A stretch of 64,000 nt of DNA from Rhodamnia argentea (taxonomy: Eukaryota; Streptophyta; Magnoliopsida; Myrtales; Myrtaceae), in assembly GCF_020921035.1 (NCBI RefSeq), contig NC_063151.1, positions 17,118,934 to 17,182,933 on the forward strand, in the 5' to 3' direction. The number at the start of each line of letters is the position of its first letter. Position 1 is the stretch's first letter. The position numbers and the translations under genes are program-made. The notes below the pieces were generated by a model. That model was not told the origin of the DNA, ran no database searches, and saw only the letters and a program-made list of their open reading frames with translations. Shown here in pieces: positions 46,428 through 57,544 of the stretch.

Positions 46428-49400
46428 TGTTGACACCCGATTTTTAGTCATTTTTTTTTCGATTTATTTTTTGAAAATTCATAAAAATTCACAAAAAAAT
46501 TAGAAAATTGTAAAATCAACTTTGGTAGCCTTGGCCAAGCTCAAGGAACCATTTTTGATCAAAAAATAATTTTTCATATTTTTCGCATTTTTTGATATTT
46601 TTCAGAAAATAGGAAAATACCCAAAAAATCAAGAAAAATACCATTCGAGGTCACAAAAATACAGAAAAATGGTCAGTATTTTTCTTTTAATTTTCTTTTC
46701 ACTTTGACCTCTTAAAATTTGAAAATTTCAAATCGAATTTGTGTGTTCCTTCACAAATACAACCCACAAATTAAACATAAAAATACCATTTTGGGTCATT
46801 TTATTTTCTTTCTCCATTATTGAGGGTTGTGACATGATTCTCTAGTATTCCACTTCACATTCTGATCCAATTGCAGGTTAATTTGCTCAATTTTGGCACT
46901 AGAGACTTAATTGCACAAAAATTCCTTTCATTTTAGTCCCTATCATGCCAAATCCGAAATTAAATCTTCCTAAGAGACACCCATGGAACCCCATGACCCC
47001 TATCCTATAATTGTCCACTTCCTGAATCTAATGACGGGCTCAATTGATGCTAATTCTTTCATTAAGGGTTCCAATTTTGTAAAAATCGATTTCGGATCCT
47101 ACCCAACATTTGGGGTTTTCTCTCAATTTCAAAGAAATTTTTCACACAAATCACATTTTCAAAGGGAATCCATGTTGGGAAAATGATTTTTGGCATCAAT
47201 TTCATAAAAAATGTTGATTGCTACCTCAATTCGGCCTTTCATTGCGCGAACCGGGCCCGCCGGGTCGGGCGGGTCCGACCCGGCGACCGTGGATCGTTCA
47301 TCGTCTCCCCCAAAGCTCCACGGGCGCAAAAGGATGGGAGAGAACCGGTTTTACGAAGGGATTTTTTTTTCAAAGAAGCTTCGAGAAGGTTCGACGGTTA
47401 GAGGAAATCGGTTAGGAGGAAAACAAACGAAAAGAAAGCGCTCGTAAACAAAAAGGGAGAGGGGCATTCTGATTCAAAAAAGGAAAAAGGGGAGAGAGCG
47501 AACGGGAAGAGGAGGGGGACGCCATTAGAGAGAGGAGCACCGAGAGCTCAAAGCTTCGTCGCCGGCCGGCTCGAGCGACGCCTTCCCTCGCCGATAGCAT
47601 CACTCGAGTCCTATCGGTCTCGCGAAGATTTTGAAGCTTCCCGCCGTCGCCATCAAGCTCGAAACAGGTGAGCTTCCTCACCGTTTTCCAGATTCGACTT
47701 CTCGTAGCCCGACTCCATTAGATCGTTGTTTTTCCGTGCTCTTTGGCTTAAAATATTCCTGCGACTCTCCCGAACCTGTCTTTGTGCTTCCTCCGTGGTT
47801 TCTAATGCATGAAATCCCTCGCATCGACTTCATACCCCCGCGGTCCGTAATGAGTTTGTGAGCTCGTTTACTCTTGAACCAAAGCAATCGGACTTCCAGA
47901 TAAGTATCCTAAACTCTATAGATATCGATCACCGGAGCTGATGGTAGATTTGATGTGTGGATTTGTATGTTTCGTGACAACCGAACACGCGTGTTCGATC
48001 AAAGCTTTGTCGGGTTGAGTTAGAACTATTTCTCGTCCGAAATCTCGGGTATATTGATTCGGAGTTGATAAGAACTAGATTTGCAGAAGAATCGTCGATT
48101 TTTGTCGTTGTTTTCATATCTTTCTTTAGTTCGCCGGAAGTTGCAGGTTTGGCCAGAAGTTGGAGGTCGGTGTAGGTTAGTTCCGGCTTGTCGTTTGGGT
48201 CAAACTTGGGATATGTGGATGTAGGATGGTTGAGGAGTAGAATGAACGAAAAATCGGGAAAGAATCTGGTGGTTTGGGCTTCGGAATCGAATTCCGGCGA
48301 GGCGCCGGCGAGCTTCGCCGGTGCCGATCGTCTTCTCAAGTGAACGGGTTGACCAGTCAACCGAGGTTGACCGAGTCAACGTCCATGTGTCGCCGACGTG
48401 GCAGCCACGTGGCAGCCATGTCGGCGAATTTGTTACAACAGAAAAAAAATGATCCGACGGCCTTGCACCCGCCACGTGTCGAGATCTTTGAATTTTAAAA
48501 AATAAAATCATTTTTCAAAATTATTCTTTTTTTCGAAAAATAAAAATCCGAATTTTGTGATCGCGCGGCCCAGGTTTGGCCGCGTGTCACCATCCCGATC
48601 GTTGGATCAAATTTTCGAATTTTCGAGTAATAAATAAAAAATCATTTTCAGAAAATAAAAAATAGCGGGATCGTACGGTCACGATTTGTTAGCTCCATTC
48701 GATCCGGACCGTTGATCCGTCCCTTTAAATCGTGCGGTAGAGATTAAGTCTACCTTTGATCCGAACTGTTGATTTCGGTCGTGTGATCTGACCGTCGTCT
48801 TCACACCACGTGGCACAATCTAGACCTTTGTTTGATTTTGGGCGGGATTTTTGAAAATCCGCGCGCGCCGAGACTCAAACGGCGCCGTTTTGGGGAACAC
48901 CGGTCCGGGCGCGGGTCCGAACCGGGCGGACCGGTCCGTGGACCGGGTTGACTCGGTTCGTTGACCGAGTTGACCCGGTCCCCCAAAAAAAAATTTTGAA
49001 AAATCATTAAAAAATCGAAAAAAAAATTAGGAAAAATTGTAGAAAATTCACAAAAATTCCAAAAATTCTCAAAAATTGAGGAATGGCCACAATCAACTGG
49101 CCAATCCTATTTTTGAGATTTCTCCTCTCGATCTTTCCAAAAATGACAATTTTTCCCCTCAAGGGCAAATTGTCCCCAAAAATTTCATTAAAAATTCTAA
49201 AAAATTCCAAAAAATGTCGGAAATTAGGAAATGGGTCAATTTAGGTGGCCAATCCTATTTTCAACATTTCTCACTCCAGATTTTTTCCGAAATGACGATT
49301 TTTCCTTTTTTGGCAAATCGTCTCCAAAATTTCTTAAAATTACGATTTTGCCCCTCATGGGCAAATCGCTTCCAAATCATTCCCGACCTCCTCTTATGCT

Positions 49401-49951
49401 TTGAATACCCTTTCTCTAAGCCAATAGGGCTATATTAGGAATGCCATGATGATTTGGTGTGCTTTTATTCGCATGTCATGGATTCTTTGATTTGCGTATT
49501 TACTTTAATTGATCGTGATTTGCTAGGATAGTCACCGCCATCCGCATGAACTCCTAGATTAGGATCCGTACCCCACTCTTCCGCATGAAATCTCGAAGTT
49601 AGAAAAATCCATTCAACTTAGGTACCGAAAGGGCGTCAACTCTGATAGTTGGCGTAACTAAGTCCCCGAACTCACCTCTCTGGTTCTCGCAGAATCGAAT
49701 AGAAACTTCCGACTATTCGATAGGGTTTCCAATCGTACCTTCCACGAAACGATTGGTGGCGACTCCTTGACATGCACACGTAGCACATGTCACTAGACCG
49801 CACTAAAAGGTCGACTACGATTTTATCCTCCGCCGCGATTTGGGTAATGGGCCTTGGGAGAGGCCCGCGTCCGAAGGTCCACACGCCATCGGGCCGGAAG
49901 GGCGACCCATTAGCCCACGATCTCCCGCCGACGAGATCGAGGGTCGCGACA
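46428..49951 (+). repeat. 3' LTR of the Ogre-like element (3524 bp)
   Basis: It starts TGTTGACACCCGATTTTTA and ends gggtcgcgaca. It holds a stretch of about 113 bases (near 48354-48467, with 'ccacgtggcagccatgtcgg') that is missing from the 5' LTR. Comparing stretches by eye, substitutions are about one or two per hundred bases, so the insertion is fairly young; I did not compute an exact value. Confidence 0.9.
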
Positions 49952-50470
49952 TATGCAAAATCAACATACCACTAACCCAATATTTGCTTGTAGAGTCATG
50001 GGATAATATCTCCTTCTTGGATGCAAAATGCTAAAGTTCCCCTTATTATTAGCTTCCCTCATTTGTGAAATTTGTAGCAATTGTGCTCCAAGTTCTTTCG
50101 ACGTTTTTGTAATTGGAACATTACAATATTGAGTGTCTCTATATTACATACAACTATACCTAGATATCTTTAATGATAGGCCATTGGAAGTGAAAGTAGA
50201 AGTGTCGTGAAGATCCAACTTTTTGAAGTTAGAGTGGAATAAATTCAAGGATCTATATGGCCTAGAAGCGTTCAATAGTCGTCCATTCACCAAGAAAGGG
50301 TAAAAAAAAGGAAAACACAGCATATAATGAAAGAGGAAAAGGTAAAAAGAATTTAAACGGACATATTAATCCAACTATTCTCCACCTTTTGCAATGGCTC
50401 TACCGATTAGAATAAGTTCTTTCTAATTTTTATAAATGCTTTTCAAAAGTTGCTAATAACCAAGAAAAAG
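49952..50470. other. Right flank of the large retrotransposon
   Basis: 49985-50060 resembles 7580-7660, and 50190-50460 resembles 680-858 joined to 1610-1740, that is, the left-edge flank without the MITE at 859. No gene. Confidence 0.6.
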
Positions 50471-50563
50471 GGAAAACTACTCAAAATGTCCTAAACATAT
50501 TGCAATTGTGTCACTTTCGTCCTAAACCTTCTTTTTTTTCCAATTCAGTCCTAAACCTTTTGT
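50471..50563. mobile_element. Left-end stub of the 12119-type MULE MITE
   Basis: ggaaaactactcaaaatgtc, then 'cctaaacatattgcaattg' and 'ccaattcagtcctaaacctt', repeats the first 95 bases of the element at 12119. It ends abruptly against Ty3 gag sequence at about 50564; no right end was found nearby. Confidence 0.65.
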
Positions 50564-51190
50564 AAAAAGTGAGAGACTCGCCGCAGAGGCAGCAGAGTAG
50601 ACGAGTGCCGCTACAGCAGAGAGGACGGTTTGGAGGGAATGCGCCACAAAACTTTCACAGTCGACCTCGGGCGCAAGGAAGGGTATTTGTGGTTACCCGT
50701 GAAGAGGCGAAGGATTCGCCGACCGTTACATGTACGGTTCTCTTGCACAAGCATGTCGCATATGCTTTGTTTGATCCAGGTGATACGCACTTATTTGTAG
50801 CTGCTAGGTTTGCTGAATTGGCTGGTTTAAGTTTGTTGCCTTTGGATGTTGTTTTTAAGATTTCTATGCCTTTAAAGGATAACGTAGTTGCTACCGTAGG
50901 CTGTCTTGATTGTAAGTTGGCTATAAATGGTCATGAGGGTAGGATAGACCTGATTGTGCTAGAGATGTTTGACTTTGATTTGATTATGGTGATGGACTGG
51001 CCGACAAGGCAGAAAGTCATAGTGGATTGTAGTCGTAAGGTCGTGCGGTTTAACCCATCAAGTGGAGGTAGCTTTGAGTTTATTGGAAGTCGAGGTGGGA
51101 CCTCGACGCTTTTGGTTTCATCATTGGAAGTGATGCGTTTGTTGGAAAGTAAGTGTCAAGGATACCTAGCGACGGTAGTGGTAATATGAT
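50564..51190 (+). pseudogene. Tekay-like Ty3 gag end and protease remnant
   Basis: One open frame. A basic gag C-terminus (RVPLQQRGRFGGNAPQNFHS) is followed by a retropepsin-like domain (VTCTVLLHKHVAYALFDPG, then THLFVAARFAELAGLSLLP, then LEMFDFDLIMVMDWPTRQKV). The catalytic D-S/T-G reads D-P-G here, so the protease would be inactive. The zinc knuckle and most of gag are missing to the left. Confidence 0.75.
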
Positions 51191-53416
51191 TGAGACTCAC
51201 AAGGAAGCGAATAGAAGTCAGAAAGCTTTAAGTATAGATTTGAGTGGTGAATGTGCTTGCGGTTTAATAATTTACTTAAGAACAATAAGTCGAGATGGAC
51301 ATAGCATATCAATGGCTTTGGATGTGAAATTTGAGGATTGATTTTGGTGGATCATAGGTTTGTAATTGTGCTAATTCCCGATTATTTTAGATATCGATTG
51401 TTGTGGAAAGGCTCTAATTAATTGATGATGTGAGGTTCGGGAAGCGAGCAAGAAACACTTCGACGAAGGACCAACTGGATTAGATGATTATAGTTTTGAA
51501 CTGTCAATGACCAAACTTGAGGATGTAGTATAGTGGTCGACGTGAGATTGGGCGATAAGTTGGGAAGGCGAGGGTTTAGGTTTAAATCGTTGGAGTTTGG
51601 TGGTTAACCTATTGGGAAAGATGGTGGTGATTGATAATTCTGGATCATAGGTTTGAATTTGTGTGGTGCTTTGATGGTTTAAGTTATTGGTTTTTATTGA
51701 CGGCCCCGATTGATGAGAAAAAGATTCACAAGAAAGTGAACGACGAACGCTTGAACTAAAGGCCGGTGTGATTGAGTGCATATGAGAATTATTTGGATCG
51801 CGATCAAACATGAGGCTATAGATTGACCTTAGGAAATGGATCTCTGAGATGTATTAGTCGCATGTGGAGTTAAAAAGTTCGAAATGATAAGGATTGAAGT
51901 GAAAAATACTTCCAAGAGTGCATAACATAGCATCTTGAGCGTCATATGAAAGATGGTTAGTGGGAGGAGATGCCACGGTTGAGTGATACCTTTATGTTTC
52001 TCGGTATTGGTAAAGGTCGGCTTGCATCTCTGAGAATAGGTCGGAGAGAACCTCTACTATGTGATTAGGATAAGCTTGAAATGATTGGAGACCCTACGAG
52101 CTAGTTGACAAGCGACCCAACATTGTCGTAGGGAAGTGTACACCATTTGATGACCGTAACCAATGGAACCATAGGCAAACAGACGGAACAAAGGATTGTA
52201 GAGACAAACAAGAAAGGTTCGTAATGGCAAGTTATGAGTGGATGATATAGTGGGGATTGCCACTTGAGTTTTTAAGTTACTAAGATCGGTGATGACCCAA
52301 TATAAGGTTAAGAATGCGATATGTGACAATTAAGGAAGGTACGTGATTAGAGTGTGCATCGGAAGCATAGTGAGGCCACATAGTTTCTGGAGATAATGAC
52401 CATAAGGGTCTTGCTTTGGTTAAGGCAAAAACCTGGTCAAAAACCTATCGTAGTAGCTATAGTATTAGTCATGTTAGCAAAAAGAAGTATCGGAATCCGA
52501 GACAGTACTTTTGGTGGATTGGTTTGAAGGCTGATGTAGCCAAGCACGTGATGAAGTGTTAGCCGTATCAGCAAGTCAAGGTGCATTATGGTAGATCTAG
52601 TAGATTGCCACAGCCATCGGAGATTCCAAAAAAAAAAAAATGAAATGAGAGCATGTCACAATGAACTTATGATGGAATTGCCTTGAAGTCAAAGGAGACA
52701 TGGTTCAATTTGGGTTGTAATGGGCGATTGATAAAGTCTCGCTCATTTTGTAGCGGTAAGAAAGGATTTTGCTCCGGACGGATATGTTAAACTATATGCC
52801 CCACAGATAGTACGTCTTTAGGAAGTGCCGGTAATGATCACTTCGGATCACGATTCCAAGTTCACCACCACATTTTGAACAAGTTTACGGATCGCTTTGA
52901 GAACGAAGCTGCAATTAGTGCGAACTACCATCCACAAACGGGTGGCCTGTCTAAAAGGATAAGTCGGATGCTAGGCGATATGTTGTGGGACGTGATTTCG
53001 TCTAGTACGGGGAAATGGCAATAGCCTCTATTTGTTTGCTAGCTAAGATATTGTTAATCCTTGAGTAGGGATGGCTGATTTCTATGGTTAATTGTCGATG
53101 TAGGCTGGCAATCGATAGCTCGATTGGAAAGCAAGTTCGTGTGGTTACAATTTAGTTTTGGATTTTTGGAGTTAGATGATTTAACCTATCTAGATGAATT
53201 GTGGATACGGAATTGTGGCGGATTGGTAATTGAGGATCACAGATTTGAATCTGACTTGTGTATTGACAATCGAATTGTAGTTTTAGTGTGCCGAATTGAG
53301 AGAAGGATTGGTGTGAAATGAGCATATTATGACGAGCAATGAGGATGTTATGAGGTGTCAATATCTCCATCCTTTTGGGGAGTTACAATGGTTGAATTTC
53401 GAGGACGAAATTTTCT
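51191..53416 (+). pseudogene. Degenerate Ty3 pol remnant with integrase pieces
   Basis: RT is not recognisable and is probably deleted. From about 52480 integrase fragments appear with stops: LRQYFWWIGLKADVAKHVMK, then C-stop-PYQQVKVHYGRSS, then near 52840 a decayed ITSDHDSKFTTTF followed by TKLQLVRTTIHK. An A-run at 52626-52640 interrupts the sequence. 51350-51700 and 53170-53330 carry similar stretches ('ggatcataggtttgaatttg' against 'ggatcacagatttgaatctg') of unclear meaning. Orientation and order fit a Tekay-type chromovirus. Confidence 0.65.
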
Positions 53417-54040
53417 AAGGTGGGGAGAGTTGTGACGCCCTGAAAATTCGTAGTCCGTTCGTAGACCGAGTTTAATTAAAATGATTATTATTAGATTTTA
53501 GTCGGTGCAAAATTCGGACCGTAAGGACGTAAGTGGCGAATTTTGGACGAGTCCCGATTTGTCGTTCGGTTTTGAATAGGTCTCGAAATCTCGGTAGCCG
53601 CGATTTCGGATTTCTAATCCTCGCGCCCGAACCTAATTCTGACCGAACCCGATCTATGAGAAGATCAAAATTATTTTCTATCGGTTGAGCTAAATGTCCA
53701 ACCAGTCCTATATTACCCGATATTCGAATTTTCATTCAAGTATTTATTCACAAAAAGTAAAAAGTATTAATGGTCGATGGGACAAGTGGTGTCCCATCAC
53801 CACCCACCCATCCACTCATTCTCTCTCCTCTTCCTCTCTCTCCTCCTTCCCTCTCTTTTCACGCCCGACCCCTCTCTTCCTCCTCTTTTTTTTTTCTTTT
53901 TCTTCTTCTTCTTTTTGGCGAGCAGACCCCCTCCCTTCATTGCTCATCTTCTTCTTCATTCTTCCTCTTCTTCATTTTCTTGGTCGTTGCAGCTCAGCCC
54001 TCCCCTTTTCCGTCCTCACCCGACCACCACCGCCACCTAC
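53417..54040 (+). repeat. Polypurine tract and partial 3' LTR of the Tekay-like element
   Basis: aaggtggggagagt (53417-53430) precedes TGTGACGCCCTGAAAATTCG at 53431, a typical chromovirus LTR start. The LTR includes a C/T-rich stretch (53818-53960) and stops at about 54040, where a MITE begins. The rest of the LTR was not found. Confidence 0.7.
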
Positions 54041-54407
54041 AATTTTTGTACGGCATTCACTTGAGTGCCATAATTTTCAAAACGTTCACTTAAGTGCCAT
54101 AACTTTCAAAAATCGTTCACTTGAGTGCCATGTTAATGTGGACGCCGGAAAAGCCGACATGGCAATCGAAAAGCTAACGCGGCAATCCGAAAAGCCGACA
54201 TGGCACGTCCGAAAGCTGATGTGACTCACCGGAAAGCCGACGTGGCACGTCGAAAAAGTTGATGTGGCACTCAAGTAAACGATTTTGCTCCGATGTGGCA
54301 CTCAAGTGAACAATTTTTGAAAGTTATGGCACTTAAGTGAACGTTTTAAAATTTATGGCACTCAAGTGAATGTCGTACGCAAGTTATGGCACTCACAGTG
54401 TACTTAT
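54041..54407. mobile_element. MITE of the CACTTAAGTG family, third copy
   Basis: The left arm has 'gtacggcattcacttgagtgccataattttcaaaacg' units and the right arm the complement ('aaagttatggcacttaagtg', ending 'tatggcactcacagtgtact'). The centre is a different sequence with 'gccgacatggcac' repeats. The extreme left end is missing, so no TSD can be given. Confidence 0.7.
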
Positions 54408-54411
54408 CTCG

Positions 54412-55016
54412 ACACCGCCCTATGCACTCATTCACTTGGAGCACCTCTACATATGCATAGACTTCAATAATAAGGAGGAGATTTTGATTGTTAAATGCCC
54501 GATCTAAAGCTATCCTCAATTGAAACGAGTATACTTTTAGGTGAGATGACCATTGAGATTAGATATTAACGGACTCATCTAGTATTTGTTTGAAACCATT
54601 ATCACGGATCTTATCTAATTTGATTATATTTGTGTGATTTTTCTCAACATTATTTATTCTTGGCAAAAAATTTCAAGCACATACCGAACCAAACTTAAAG
54701 TACAATGACCTATCACTGTAGTCAAGTGGATTTCGCTAAATAAGTGGTATGCTATAGCATGTCACAATAAAACAAATCGACAAATTTTTTTCATTTTAGT
54801 GAAATCATTTGAACAAGGATGAATTGGTATCAAAAGAACATTGCTTCCTTTGTATCAAGTTTTAAATTATGGGCTCGGTATGATTTGATTTAACTTGATT
54901 TCAATGATCATCATGTTACCTTGGTGCTTTTGATCATTAATTTGAGGAAAAAGAGAACTAATCAATAGTCTATAGTGATTAAATGTGTATACATACTAAA
55001 AATGAATGATAGTTTA
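54412..55016 (+). pseudogene. Lone exon 2 and start of intron 2 of an F-box/FBD gene
   Basis: 54412-54540 matches exon 2 from 'ctatgcactcattcacttgg' to 'gtatacttttag|gtgag', with the family's TGCATAGACTTCAATA core. 54541-55016 matches intron 2 of pseudogene B (9722-10115). The upstream part of the exon is cut by the MITE, and intron 2 is interrupted at 55017. It is closest to pseudogene B. Confidence 0.8.
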
Positions 55017-55736
55017 TGTGACATCCATAATTTTAGCGGATTATAAATCATATGTACAATAGATTATTGACTAGTCTTTAAAATTAAGAAAACGTAAAAG
55101 GATGGTCTAAATAATGAGCGAAGACGAGACGAGCCGGGGCAAGGGCCGCCGACCCCATCCGGCTGAGGTCATGTCCAGCGGGCGTAACGTCGGGGGCGAC
55201 CAAGCCAAACCACCATGGCCATCTGCTCGGTTGGTCGGCGCCGACCGCTTGGTTGCGTCGCCGAAGCTCTCGTTTTCGTCTCGGTGCTCTATAGTCAAAG
55301 TTGACAATAGAAAGTAAGTTAATGCACAAGTTGATTAGCAAGTCAATGTACAAGTCAATTAGTAAGTCAATTAAATAAGGACAAGGTTAATGTCATTTTC
55401 AAACATTTAATGAAACTTGGAGAAAAAGTTTAGAAAAGTCAAGATTTATGAATGCATTCACATGGGTAGAAAAACCTAACATGCGGGATCATTTGAGAAA
55501 CTTGGGCAAGAAGTTGGGAAACGTTCGAGGTTCATAAATGAAACTTGGGGAAAAAGTTTAGAAAAAGTTAAGGTTCATAAATGCATCATAAATGCATGAA
55601 TAGTAGTAAAACTTGGGGAATAAGTTCGAAAATTACTATAAATAAGGGAGGGGTCTCTTCCATTTTCCATAGCCCATTCTCTCTTTCTTTGCCTCCTCCC
55701 CCTCTAGCTCTTACGCCCCCTCTCTCCTCTTTCTTG

Positions 55737-55808
<72 letters not shown>

Positions 55809-57314
55809 TCCTTGTTTGTTTGGCTATGATCTCGCTCATCCCTCATGTGTTCTCGGGTAATTTTACATCAAAAAAGATAGGGAGATCACTAGTTTTGACA
55901 TAGGAATATTAGTTCAATAGTTGTTGAAGTGGATTGCTTGGTTATTCTTATGAATGAGATGAAATGCATGCCGGAACGTGTGTATAAAACTTGCTAAAGA
56001 TAGATTATGAAATCACATCATTCTCGTGTGTATAAGTATTTATTACATGCAGTATGGGAATTTTATTAGAACGTGTGGATGATATGATAATCCTCATCAA
56101 AGATAATAAAGAGATCATGTGTGTGCAAATATGTATTTGCTATTAAAAGACATCGACGCGCCACCATTAGCGAGAAAAGCAACAGTGTAGGGGCTCGAGG
56201 GTAATGACGTATTTCCGAAAACCTCTAATGACCGTTGTTCGTGACAACGGATGAATCTACCATCATTTGCTAAAAGTTTTACTTGAAACGATGGCGTAGA
56301 CGTCTTTACTTAATGATGACATGAATTCAATGTGCCATCGTTCACGTGCGGTGACGACATCGCTCGGTACCGAAAGTTCATATCAGAGGTTCAAGAGAGG
56401 ATGTCCAAAAGTGAAAAGAAAAGAATTCATGTTGCAAGTGTCATAAGAAGTTGTTATGGATGATGAAAGGTTCGTGAAATAATAACCCGAAAGTGGAAAG
56501 GAAATTATGTTACATTTATAAATTTAAATTTGGCATTATAACTAAAGTCGTACTTGAAGAATTTGAGTAATTAATCACATGATAGTTTTGTGGCTTACGA
56601 CATCGGGTATTATAACTTCTACTCTATCTTGGAGCTAGTGTTTTTTCCAATTGGGCTATGTGCTCATTCATTCATTTTTCGGAGAATTAAGCATGGCTCG
56701 GTTGATCCCGCGCATTGGCATGGTTACTGGAGTGGACATTCAAGAGAGGGACCAAGAGTGCGTGGTTCTAATATTGTATTTACTAGAATAAAGTCTATTG
56801 TATGGCTTAACGTGGGCATAGTCGAGCGAGTTCCTATGCGGTTCGTAACTTGGTTCTTGAATGACAATGGCAGGCCAGTTGGACCCATTTAGGACTTTGA
56901 CGGACCCCCGGGTTTCCAAGGAGGACAATTGCCTACACGAGAGTGAGTTACCATGGAGTTCCAGCTTGGGTAAAGTAGTAGTCAGTGCGTTGTAAGGCTT
57001 GCGGGCCCAGTTGTCCAATCAGAAGTTTGATTATGCGTGTTTTTTGGTGAGAAAAGTTGTGAGCCGACCCTTTATCCTTTTCCTCGTAATTTTGACTGGA
57101 TGAAATTCTTTGGAGGAACCATGTAATGTTTTTAATAGATGCTACCTAATAGATAAAAGACCTATTAGACTATAACGAAGAAGTTCATGCCTCGATGTTT
57201 TTTATTGCTCCTTATTCCGCGTGCCCAGAAGAGGTAGGGAAAATTCCATCACTCAAAAACATTAAATAAGTGAATTAGATTAGGTTATTAGTAAGGAGAT
57301 GATCTGGGCCTTCA
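55017..57314 (+). mobile_element. Probable solo LTR (2.3 kb) with 7-base flanking repeat
   Basis: Starts TGTGACATCCATAATTTTAG, ends gatctgggccttCA. tagttta flanks both sides (55010-55016 and 57315-57321). The flanking F-box intron rejoins in register (compare 10105, ggtttaataatcc), so the block is clearly an insertion. TATA-like ctataaataagg at about 55636, then a C/T-rich leader with (CT)n, is typical of Ty3 LTR promoters. Seven bases is longer than the five expected of LTR elements, so another element type is not excluded. No coding domain was recognised. Confidence 0.55.
55741..55805. repeat. (CT)n microsatellite in the LTR-like element
   Basis: A pure CT run of 65 bases, continuing a pyrimidine-rich leader from 55677. 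Confidence 0.9.
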
Positions 57315-57321
57315 TAGTTTA

Positions 57322-57425
57322 ATAATCTGTTTCAGCCAACCATAACACGGGGAAGCCAAATGAAGCTCTCTACCTCTCTTGATAAAGATTAAGCGTTCTC
57401 TCTACGCATCTCTGGCAAATGCACT
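57322..57425 (+). pseudogene. End of F-box intron 2, exon 3 missing
   Basis: 57322-57415 continues the F-box intron 2 (taataatctgtttcagcc, then ctctctacgcatctct) in register with 10105-10215. The homology ends at about 57415, and exon 3 is absent. Confidence 0.65.
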
Positions 57426-57476
57426 TCCCTCTGCCCCGTATACTAACATCTTCCACTGGGTGTTGGCGATCAACAA

Positions 57477-57478
<2 letters not shown>

Positions 57479-57542
<64 letters not shown>
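57479..57542. repeat. (TC)32 microsatellite
   Basis: A pure 64-base TC run at the point where the F-box intron remnant meets the next duplicated block. Confidence 0.9.

Positions 57543-57544
<2 letters not shown>

Larger units (their letters stand above)
28084..49951 (+). mobile_element. Ogre/Tat-like Ty3 LTR retrotransposon, nearly complete (21.9 kb)
   Basis: Two LTRs (28084-31494 and 46428-49951) bracket a primer-binding site, an acidic ORF, a PMD-like ORF, gag, protease plus G-patch, an intron-like gap, RT, RNase H, a second RNase H and integrase, then a 2.9-kb 3' non-coding region and a polypurine tract. Great length, LTRs over 3 kb, an extra ORF before gag, the dual RNase H and an intron between protease and RT are traits reported for the Ogre/Tat lineage. 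Stops or frameshifts in the PMD-like ORF, the gag-pro junction, the pro end, RT/RNase H and aRNH make it non-autonomous as read. The flanking five bases (atctt and tatgc) do not match, so no TSD is visible. Confidence 0.85.

Noticed and set aside
53694..54224. 176-codon open frame rich in S, L, F and P
   Set aside because: It translates the C/T-rich LTR leader and runs into the MITE; low complexity explains it.
55586..55846. R-E repeat protein on the - strand
   Set aside because: It is the translation of the (CT)n microsatellite.
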